Source: Fallopia convolvulus
Lineage: Eukaryota > Streptophyta > Magnoliopsida > Caryophyllales > Polygonaceae
Assembly (NCBI GenBank): GCA_964016875.1
Contig: OZ024724.1
Location: 24,775,962 to 24,839,961, forward strand
Direction: 5' to 3'
Length of the DNA stretch: 64,000 bases
Shown here: positions 22,131 to 32,171 of the stretch, one piece after another
Position numbering within the stretch: the first letter of the stretch is position 1
Layout: each line of letters begins with the position of its first letter
Notes under the pieces: generated by a model
Told to the model about the DNA's origin: nothing
The model's input: the letters and a program-made list of their open reading frames with translations, nothing else
Databases searched by the model: none
Program-made: the position numbers and the translations under genes

Positions 22131-24697
22131 GTAATACTCCAGTTTTAAATACCAAAATGTCACTTGGTTGTGGACCTCACTTGGGTCCACTCAAGCTAAC
22201 ATGACAACAACCTCACAATGTGGGACCTTGCAACAAAGGCACGCAAGAAATACAAGAAAAACATCCAACTTATGTCTCTTGAAAAGTAACAAAGTCATGC
22301 ATGTGTGCATTAAACAACCCCAACACAACCCTCATTTTTGATCTGCTATACGTCAACCAATATTTACAAACATCTAACTTAACCAGACAACCTAGACTCC
22401 TAGGACCTTTAGTCCTACAAAACAATACCTGACTGCATCCTAAGACACGCCATGTCGATATGGCTCGCCGTCATCTTGGAGAAGATTCTTTGGAGCATTA
22501 TTCAATCCAAAGTAACTACCTAAAAGAACAACAACACCCCGAAGGGTTAGCTAACAATTCCAATTGGCATTGAATAGCAAATGAAACATGCAGAAGCAAA
22601 CTCAATTTATTCATACATAATAAGAATAGTAATATAATAATTCACATATAGTACATTCACAATAGCAGACAACTAAACCACAATATTTAAAGTCATACGA
22701 CACTTAATAATAATAGCATATCGTCTCACTTTAGTATCTCCTCAACCATCTATCGCCTCAAGAATAATTCAGTCATATCCCATTCATTCTTATTTGTTAA
22801 CTTCATCTATCTAACAAGCATGGCATCCTTCAGCACGGGGTAGTTGACAACGGCCTCCACCGTTTTTCCAAACCACTCACACCCTCATAATTCATCTTCT
22901 TACGTACCCCTGGTAAGCCTCCACTGGAGCACTCTCCAAAACATTTTATTATAATTTTAAAGGGGCCCTCCTTGATATTGAACTAAGTCAGGGATGTCTC
23001 CGCCACTCCAATTATCCTTGATCATAGCCGTATCGGTTAGGTGACAATGCTTATAAATCCGAATAAAATACAGAATAGTGTTCATCTATTATATTTCTCA
23101 AAATAACGAATTATTTTTAAATAGACATATAGTAATAAACATGGATGAATCCCAAAATAAAGCTCTACACATCATATCTATACATCCAGCACATATCAAA
23201 ATTGATAACTAAGTAAGTCTAGGTGACTTATCTCAAAAGAAGAATTTCCAATAATAGCTGAATGAACTTGGTCAACCTAGATGCCCAAAAATAAGAATAA
23301 CGCTCATAAGAAACGACAGACTAGACATAACCAGTAAAGTTTAAGGAAAATCTCAACCCCACTAGCCTCACAAGTTAACCCAATATCAAAATACATACAA
23401 ACTCTCCGTTTTAATCAAACTTATTATAGTTTCCTTATAAATACAACCCAAGTACCCACTTAAGAAATTACTTAATTACTATCACAACCTTGCCTTACCT
23501 ACTTAATATTTAATAATATACTATTTTAACAATATATATGCATACCTAAAGATGTTAGCAGAATTAAATTCAAGTTATTAATAAATATCTTAATCTAATC
23601 CAATCACAACCAAATTAATCTATTTCCTTTATATCCATTGACTAATTCCAACGTTATCAATTTGTTTATCCTCCTAAGAACAAGCCCCACCATGTGATGA
23701 TTCAAATTTAAACCAATGGCTTGCTATAGTTTGCTTATTGAAAAGCAATTTTTTTAAATAACTATACTTTTCACATTTTCCAACACAAAAATGCAACTAT
23801 CATTCACATTTTTCAAGATAAAAAAAGTGTATTTTTTCACAAAAACTACTTTCTAATTAACAACTATAGCAAGACTTAAGATTTATTTCAAAACAAGAAC
23901 TGACCAAGACACTCACCCGCTCAAAACTGATTCCAACCATAACTTGAAATTTTAGTTTAACTTCAACAAAGGACCTTCTCCTAAGCTAGGCTTTAAATTG
24001 AACAAGACATGAACCGTAGGGAGAGGACCTCTCACCGTCACCGGAGAACAACAACGACAGCAAAAACGGACACCCGATTGAAGCCGATGACGGAATAAAG
24101 AAAATTAAGGTATGTTGCCAGCAACTTATGGCGGTAATCACGTCGGTATAGACGCGGTGCAAGCTCTTGAGCTAACGATCGATGAAGAAATTATCCCGAG
24201 CTAATTCAACAACACAAGTTTTAACGTAGGACAAGTGTAGAGGAGGGAAAAGGTGAAGGAGAAGATATGGCATGCATGAAAGGGGCGTGTCTAGCTAGGA
24301 GAATTAGAAGATGGTTGAGATTTTTATCTAGAGATGTGTTAATAATTGCTTAAATGATGAGAAGGGCGGTGCACAGAGCACTAAGAGATAAGTATATCCA
24401 TATCTTCTTACCAATGAACCTTTTAATCATTAGATAGTAATCTGATAATATTTGCTTATATAAGGTCAGTTGACATTAAATGTTCTGTTAATTTCCTTTT
24501 AATATATATGATTATGTGTGTACATACGTACATTACGGAATTAGTCTAGTGATTTCGTCATTTATTTATCGTAATAGTTTTACTATTATTCTTAGGATAA
24601 AAACTCTAATGACTGCCCAAAAGCAATATTATTTTTATAATAAAGAAAATCATCTAAGTGAAAAGATTCTAAATAACAAAGATACTCGAGTATTACA
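22131..24697 (-). repeat. element A 5' LTR
   Basis: 2567 bp bounded by a perfect 10-bp inverted terminal repeat TGTAATACTC/GAGTATTACA. It lies directly beside the primer binding site. A mixed region with TCACCGTCACCGGAG and CGATGACGG (24025-24150) resembles the transcribed leader part of Tekay-type LTRs. No second copy of this LTR was seen in the window, so the 3' LTR has been deleted. Confidence 0.85.
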
Positions 24698-24718
24698 ACA
24701 TCTACAGTTTTAAGGGTT

Positions 24719-24803
24719 TTTCTAAGCATTGTTTTGCATCAGTGAAGCTTTTTTTCATGCTTTCTAAGCATTGTTTTGCATCAGTGAAGATTTTTTCATG
24801 CTT
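24719..24803. repeat. 42-bp tandem duplication
   Basis: TCTAAGCATTGTTTTGCATC...TTCATGC at 24721 is repeated at 24763 with one indel and one substitution. Confidence 0.85.
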
Positions 24804-25312
24804 TTCCTCATTAGTTACAACTGTTTGCTTACTTTATTGCTTTATTTAAGTAAAAGTCAAAGTTTATTTGCTATATGTGATAATCAAAGCATTAGGTTAC
24901 TTAAGAAAACTGTGATAAACTGAAGCTTATTGTATAGAAACATCATGGTAAAAAAATGGCCTAGCAATTTGGCCCATCTAATCTTTTTGCAACATTATTC
25001 CAGAATTATGATTTTCCATGATGTGAAGAGTTTTGAAGTGATTAGATACTCTTCCCAACGTTATTTGTTTTTACCTTCTCATACATGTCTTTTAATGATG
25101 AGCTAAAGGTAGATACAATTGACTAAACATTCATTGTTCATTGATAGTCTCAAGAAAGCACTAATAGTGTTTGCATAACTTTTTCTATATTCTACCCCTA
25201 AGCTCCTAGAAATAACAGACTCTATATCATCCATTTGATTTTTAGTTAGTCAATCTCAAAACTGAACTTGTGAAGTCATGTTCATCAAATGTTATTTATT
25301 TAAATTTAGGTT
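24804..25312. other. AT-rich spacer
   Basis: No gene, repeat or RNA feature could be supported here. The sequence ends in TTTATTTAAATTTAG, which could act as a splice acceptor for the following exon-like frame. Confidence 0.4.
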
Positions 25313-25510
25313 ATGCTCCTTTGGCTCACCTCCTTCTGGTTCTTATGTTCATGGATGATTCCATTCACAGCCCACATGGCAGGCTTCAACAAAGACGCAT
25401 TAACCTACAGAGGCCAAGCTTTATATAGCCTCTTGACAAACGATGTTTGGTCTGCAGTTTTAATTCGCAAGTTCAAGATTGTTCTTCGAGTAATTGTTCT
25501 TGCTCTATAA
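25313..25510 (+). pseudogene. exon-like fragment of a membrane protein gene (CPBP/CAAX-protease-like, tentative)
   Basis: After an acceptor-like TTTAG the frame reads a hydrophobic segment, then IPFTAHMAGFNKDALTYRG and QALYSLL. From memory this resembles an exon of plant CPBP/CAAX amino-terminal protease family membrane proteins. I cannot confirm this, and no other exon is identifiable nearby. Similarity seems to fade after about codon 45, ending at TAA 25508. It is probably a relic. Confidence 0.35.
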
Positions 25511-25621
25511 ATTTCATCTTTACCAAATTCTCTATTTCTTTCTCTGATAGACATGCCTCTGATGTTTAAGGTTTAGTGAAATTGGGGATGTTACCATTAA
25601 TGAAATTTTCTACTTATTTTT

Positions 25622-25981
25622 TCATTTCAACCCCCTTATCATAAATTGATATGTAGGCATCTATGGATGTTTTCATGGCCTTAAATTTGTTTTTGATGGG
25701 TTCAATCTTATTTGAATTAACCTAATTTTTTTTCTAATTTCTTATTTTCGCAAGAATGGAAGCTTATGGATTATTGTTTGTTGTTTATGATTCTCACTTT
25801 TCTCATTTCAACTCCCTCATCCCAAATTGATTTGTAGGCATCTAGGGCTGTTTTCATGGCCTTAAATTGTTTGTGATGGGTTCAATCTTACTTGAAGTAA
25901 CCTGATTTTTTATTTCTAATTCCTTATTTTCGCAAGAATGGAAGATTATGGATCATTGTTTGATGTTTATGATTCTCACTT
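25622..25981. repeat. 180-bp tandem duplication
   Basis: TCATTTCAACCCCCTTATC at 25622 recurs as TCATTTCAACTCCCTCATC at 25802. Both copies run through TGTAGGCATCTA, TTTTCATGGCCTTAAAT, GGGTTCAATCTTA and TCGCAAGAATGGAAG. Two copies are clear; a third is not present. Confidence 0.85.
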
Positions 25982-27886
25982 TTCTTTTCTTTTTTATGGA
26001 TTGCGTCCATGAACGACCCTCCCAAAGATTGATTGCCTAAAAGAGATGGTTTAGACAAATAAATGGTTTAGACCTTCCATTCTTTGATATAGTGTAGGTG
26101 TTCGATGAAATGTCTAAAAGAGAGCCACAAAAAGACAGACTTCACTACATGAAGATTGTTTCAAATTTCAGTAATTCATGGCATTCCTCAATGGTATTAA
26201 ATATTTTGATTTGTTAATTTTGCAGTGTACAAAAGATGCACCTCACTTATAATGAGAGCTTGTTGAGTAATGAGAGCTTGTTGAGTAATGAGTATAAGCT
26301 TGTTCTTCTTAAGGTAAGCCATTCATTACCTCTTAAGAGAGTTCTTATGCTTAATGATTTGATGTTGTTGTTAGTGTAAAACTTTATATTAGGTTTATTT
26401 GACTGAAAATTTCCATTGTACTTCTTTGTATTGGAGCAAGTGTCAGGCTTATAAACTACATTATAATGAAACAACATTATATTGGATGATGTGGACTTGC
26501 AGGTATGATGGAAGAAGTATATTGAAACTGCTAGGCTGAAAATTTGATAATAAAGATTGATTAGTTAATAGGTAATGATTTATATAACGTATTAGGTTAG
26601 ATCAATATTTGAGCAAGGTTTCACTCTGCTAGCCTTTGTGTGTGTGTGTGTTGTAGCATATATTCTAATCTCATTGTTATACTCATGAATGGATGTAGTA
26701 TGATCGTATAGAGTAGCATTTGTTTTTTTTTGTCCTTTTTTTACTTATCATTTGAAAATTTTCATTTACGTTCTACATGTCAGAACTCAGAATCTTGCAA
26801 GCCAACTAAATAATTCTACAGACGCCATCGTAACATAAAAGACAAAAGTTGGAGAACGGATACATGAAAAAAGGCCATAGCCCAAGTACTCCCTCTATTC
26901 ATTATACATTCTCATTTTAGTCTTTTGTCCAACATTTAATAAATTCATTAATCAAAACTTAAAAACTTTTCCTAAATTTCACAATTTACTAACTACTCAA
27001 CTAATTTGTAGCCAATACAATTAATTAATAAATCATTATCTATTAACTCTAAAATGACAAACAAGTATTTGGGAAACTTTTTATATTGTTGCATTGTTGC
27101 TTGCTTATGCATCAATTCATATTTAATGAACACATAAATTAATTAATCTCCACATAAAATTAATACGCATATTTATAAAAAAATATAAAATATATAAGAC
27201 ATAATTTTAATTATACCTGCAATGCTGCAACTACTCCATAAAAAAAACGCAATGAAGAACAATGTTATGCACTACACATAAAAACCGACAACAAGAAGTA
27301 CCTTAAATACTACAACACTTTTAATTGCGCACACGTAACTATACCATATATGGCATTCAAGTACAATGAACACGTAAAAGACAGAGAAATCAGAGCTTTT
27401 AGTCGTGTCTGATCACGTATGCAATGTATGCACAATGACCACGTAGCATGCTAAACACCAATAGGATTAACACTTCCTAGAAATCCTCTTGTCAAGTCAT
27501 GCATCCACAATGACCATGTATGCAATACATGCATAATGACCATGTAGCAGACTAAATATCAATATCATTAGCACTTTCTAAATACAAATTCTGTAAACAA
27601 CTTATCATGCAACACATGATTTTTATGAAAAGAAGTGCACAAATACAATGAACATTTGCAAATGCAATGGAGTATATACCACATCAACAAATGAAATGTA
27701 ATATATAAATATATATATATATAAACATATACATATTTGATGTAATGATTTACCATACAAAATAATCACACACCGAACTGTATTAAAAATGTGCACGGTG
27801 CATTTAATGGCTTTACTACCGTATAAAAACAAAGACAAAGTACTCTACTAAAGTTGACAAACTTAAAAAAAACTAAATAAACACGC
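25982..27886. other. AT-rich intergenic DNA
   Basis: No gene is supported. A 20-bp duplication (GAGAGCTTGTTGAGTAAT, 26252-26290), a short TG run at 26638-26652 and a long AT-rich stretch (26900-27880) are visible. ACTCCCTCTATTC at 26889 resembles a Stowaway end but has no partner. Confidence 0.4.
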
Positions 27887-28290
27887 CAAAAAAACAAAAG
27901 ATACTAATATATAGCTAATATTATATTAACTTAATTAAATGCTTGTCGGTTATTTATTTATTTTGTATCATAGGCTTTAAATAAACAAACAAAAAAACAA
28001 ATACAAATAACTAACAATGTATTGATAAATAAATCAAAAAGGATATGCGTATTTGCATTCTTCTCTTAAACTATATAACAAATAAAAAAATAAAAGACAT
28101 TACTAGCTACTAATATATATTCATAACTTAACTCAATCCCCATCAGTTTTTTTTTTTATTTTGTATCATAGCGTTTAAATAAACAAAGAAAAAAATAAAT
28201 ACACATAACTAACAATGTATTGTTAAATAAATCATAAGGGATATGCGTATTTGCATCCTTCCCCTAAACTATATAAATAATAGCATAAGC
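27887..28290. repeat. 198-bp tandem duplication
   Basis: TTTTGTATCATAGGCTTTAA at 27961 recurs at 28159. Both copies continue to ACTAACAATGTATTG, GGATATGCGTATTTGCAT and TAAACTATATAA. The copies differ by scattered substitutions. Confidence 0.8.
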
Positions 28291-29030
28291 AAAAAAAATG
28301 GCACTATTTTAAAGAACATATAATCCAACAACAACGTATGACCAACAATTTGAAATTGTTTTGCAAGAAAGGAATGTCTTGGAAAAAAGTGAATAACAAT
28401 TAAACTAATAATAAAGATAATAATTCGAAATTGTCTACTAATAGATACGTTACAAATACAACAATTAAAATTAACAATTATGGTCATGCTATTTGGCATC
28501 GGCTGATAAATTGTTTTTCAAACATGTAAAATATATTTTAGGATAGTAAATGAACACCATAATAGTAAATATTGTTAAATAAAGAAAGCAACGACCAATC
28601 ATTTGTTTCTAAATAAAGAAAGCAACGGCCAATCATTTTTTGGCAGTATATCATACACATCTTAAAAAACAAAACTAAATAAACATGTCTAACAATAGCT
28701 ACGCATGCCTAAAAAAATATACATTTAATTAGTACTAAAAATAATCAAAACCACTAACATTAATTTAGCACATGAATTGCAGCAATGAAAAGCTAAAATT
28801 ACATATTATCGCACATATTTAGCATTGATTTACATGGTTACTGTTCATGCATTTATTCGATCTTTTCTAGTAGTATATATAGATATAGATATATAGATAT
28901 ACAAAATTCAAATCCAAGTTGTCCACTAATAGTTATTTGTTATGGGTGACTTTCTATTACTTTGGATAAATATCTATATCATATACATTGTATCAACACC
29001 TGGATGGAAATACCTACTACATGTCATATA
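28291..29030. other. AT-rich spacer
   Basis: It contains a partial internal repeat (AATAAAGAAAGCAACGACCAATCATTT at about 28576 and 28613) and an AGATATAGATATA run at 28880. No gene is seen. Confidence 0.4.
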
Positions 29031-30455
29031 TGATCGCTCACGAATGCGAGGGTCTAGAGATACAATTTATAACCCGACCCCGTTGTAGCACGTGGTGGGT
29101 GTCGAACGCTCGGGAAATCTACTCGATTGAGGTGCCTAAACACTAGAAAGCTGGAAAGGAGAACTTAAAACAAAGGAAAACAAAGAGAACAGTCGGGACC
29201 GACACAAGTGTCACGTCGGGCCCGATGTTGGCGACAAGAGGGAAGTCGGGACCGACGTAGAGCAAGTCGGGCCCGATGTAGCTGGGTTTGTCTAACTCAA
29301 AGATTGAAAGTAGATCTTGGGCTTTTGGGTTCCTTCTCTAGTAGATTAAGGCTTTTCCACCCCAATTGAAGCAATAAGTGATGATCGGAATAGGATCGAG
29401 TGCTTTCGCCCTCGTTCCAACCACTTCTACACATCGATCATTGGGGAAATCCCCTTCGAAGCAAGGTCTTGAGATGGACAAATGTTCACTTTCGTTACTT
29501 TGCCAATCACAAGCCTTGATTCCTTACTTTCATAAGGAATTGTAGCTCTATGTAGAGTGGGTTCCTAGATCAAGCACTCAAGGCTTATGGAATTGGGGTT
29601 TCTAGCCCAACCTAGCTAGAGTTTTCCCCCATAACCCAAGATCAAGGAGATCTACTCCATATGGCAAACAAAGAAAGCAAACAAATCACAAAGCAAAGCA
29701 ATCAACATCATCAATCTCAAACCAAAGCCAAATTTCATTCACAAATCAAAAGCAACCCACAAACTCCAATCCAAGGTTTCCAAATCCACAAAATCAAAAC
29801 AAGGCAAAGCTAATCTATCAACCAAACCTATCAAATCTCCTAGCAATCTCCTCTCCTAGGCCGATTCCCTCTCTTCTCCTTCTCCTCTCCTTCCTCCTTG
29901 CTCTCCAAGTATCCTCTTGAGAGTTTTTGAGTTTTTGAGGGTTGGTTCCTTGCTAAGTGTGTGGGAACCTCCTCCAATTAGAAGATAAGAGAGCCTTTAT
30001 AGATGAGGGGCAAAATTGGTAGTTTACAATTTCGTGCCTTGGATCCCAAGCCAGCCAGCGACCGACTCAGACCGACACGGAGCACCTCGGGCCCAACTTA
30101 CTGGGCAAGTCGGTCCGAGGTCGAGAAATTCATCTCGGGTCCGACTTTGGTTCCAGCTCGATCCGGACCTCGTTCCACCTTCTTCTTGTTGGCTTTTCTC
30201 TTGTTCTTCTTCATGGCTTGCTCCTCTCTTTCCCTCTTAAGCTCGGGCCTTGCTCCATGTTCCGATTCTCCTTCAAAATGACCCTTGATCCGTGCCAAAA
30301 CACCTACAAAACACATAAAACGCGCATAGTCTCCGAATCTCATAGAAATACGGGAACTAAGCTAAAAAGGAACAAAACACACAAGAAAAGGGGAAAAAGA
30401 AACATATTTACAAAGGAAATCATATATAAAAACACCACCAAATAAAGAGACATCA
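29031..30455 (-). repeat. element D 3' LTR (Athila-like)
   Basis: On the minus strand the LTR begins TGATGTCTCTTTATTTGG, right after a primer region homologous to that of element B, and is taken to end near GTGAGCGATCA. The terminal part GGGGTCGGGTTATAAATT aligns with GGGGTCTTGATTTATAAATT of B. A TATA box (TATAAAG) lies at 29995-30001 on the minus strand. It carries TCGGGCCCGA at 29216 and 29267 and GTCGGGACCGAC at 29192 and 29245. The left boundary is the least certain. Confidence 0.75.
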
Positions 30456-32130
30456 AAATACAGCATACTTAAACTTGCTTGTCCTCAAGCAATAACAATG
30501 TAAGCAAGACCGAAACATAATATTCAAGTAAAGCCTCGTATGAAAACACATTTAAGCACAAGTGATTGATATTCAAGCAAGATTACATCATCACACATGA
30601 TTAAGTGTTCCAAGGAATAGAGTCAATGCAACTAAGCCTCACTTTAGGGATATGTGAATGTGTATCACTCATCATGTGTATGGGTATAGCAATGATCACT
30701 CAAGCTCAAAATCATGCAAGCAAGGACTTTACTATTGAAGCTAATATCACCAAATCCTCCACCTAGAGATGCCTAATACAAAGTACACAAAGAATTTCGA
30801 ACTTGGCTCAATCGAGGTCCTCAAAGAGGTTCCATTCGGCCGGGTTGTAATGGGGCTTTTGGTATTTCTCAAGGTGAGAATTATTTGGTCTTGTGGTGCT
30901 TACAATGGGGATTGAACAACCTAAACTCTCACCAACTTCACCAAAATTCCACAATCAATTTCACACTCATCCAAAAGACTTAACATTTTTCATCTCAACC
31001 CAAAATTTCACTTAACATTCCACTTCATCTTTGCTCTTAGGCTTTTTATTGGATTTTCCACACTTTCAACACTGGACCGACTTTCTTATGACATCGGGCC
31101 CGATGTGGTGTGTAACTCGGTCGGACCCTTTTTCTTCACTTAAGCTCTTTACCTTCATTCCACTTTCCATTTCCAACATTTTCTTTCTTTCTTTCATTTC
31201 TTTTTTTTTTTCATTTTCTTTTTACACAACAAAGATGCACTACCCACATGATTCATAACACCATTCTTTGCCCTTAAACCAAAGAGAATCTCAACTCTTC
31301 AAATACAATCCAAACCTCTCTTCTAAAGTCCAATCCCATAAGGGTCAAGTCATATAAGGCTAGGAATAATATTTTTGAGGAGTTTCAAACAAAGGCCTAG
31401 GCTAAAACGGGGCTACAAACAAAGGATTCACTTCATGGTAGGATATGGAACATTTATGTGACTAAAAGAACAAAGTTCAAAATCAATGTGACAATGCTAG
31501 GACAAATCTCATGACGGTCTTGGAAAATAGATAAACACCGCAATAGCAAGTTTTACTAAGCATGCATGAGCTAATCACACAAGAAACATGAGGGATATGC
31601 AAATATGAACAAGCATCCCTAAAATGGCCAAAAATCAATCTCACAAGGGTCACTCATACTTAGTTGCATAAGAACTCATCCTAGAACTCACATGTTCAAT
31701 AAAACAAGCAAGATATCATGATCACATCAAAAGCAACATCCTTTTAGAGGCTAAACCATCCAAAAATATGCAAAGGAATTTACATGCTCACATCATCATT
31801 AGCTTACATTTGGACATCTAAGATGGGAATTTCTAGTCCAAAAACTACAAAACACAAAATCTTTTTTGTTGTTTTCAACACAATTTTTCAAATTTTTATG
31901 GATTTTTGCAAAAATTTTCTCTAAAACCAAAAACAAAGACTCATCCATTCAAAACCAAATCAATCATCCATGTCATTCATCAAACCACAAACCAAGAAAC
32001 AAACATCCCAAACACAAACTAGAAACCGAAAACCAAATATCCTTAAAATAACAAACACACACAAGCAAGTGAAATCATGAGCACACTTACCCCCACCCCA
32101 TACTTAAAATTTTTGATGTCCCCATCAAAC
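30456..32130 (-). mobile_element. element D 3' untranslated region; 5' part missing
   Basis: Read on the minus strand it contains AAGTATGGGGTGG (about 32090-32104), an A-rich tract, the conserved box around 30829-30855 shared with element B, and TTGCTTGAGGACAAGCAAGT next to the LTR. A 16-bp perfect palindrome ACATCGGGCCCGATGT lies at 31091-31106. No pol or env remains. The element is cut at about 32130-32170, where element E starts in the opposite direction. Confidence 0.75.
31091..31106. repeat. 16-bp palindrome ACATCGGGCCCGATGT
   Basis: This is a perfect inverted repeat containing the D-family core TCGGGCCCGA, in the 3' untranslated region of element D. A degenerate copy CTCGGTCGGACC follows at 31121. 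Confidence 0.9.
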
Positions 32131-32171
32131 AAGGAAAACAAATACTTAAAAGCAAGAGAGAAGAGTGCAAA

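Noticed and set aside
26885..27260. Stowaway MITE suggested by ACTCCCTCTATTC
   Set aside because: No inverted partner terminus or TA duplication was found in the next several hundred bases.
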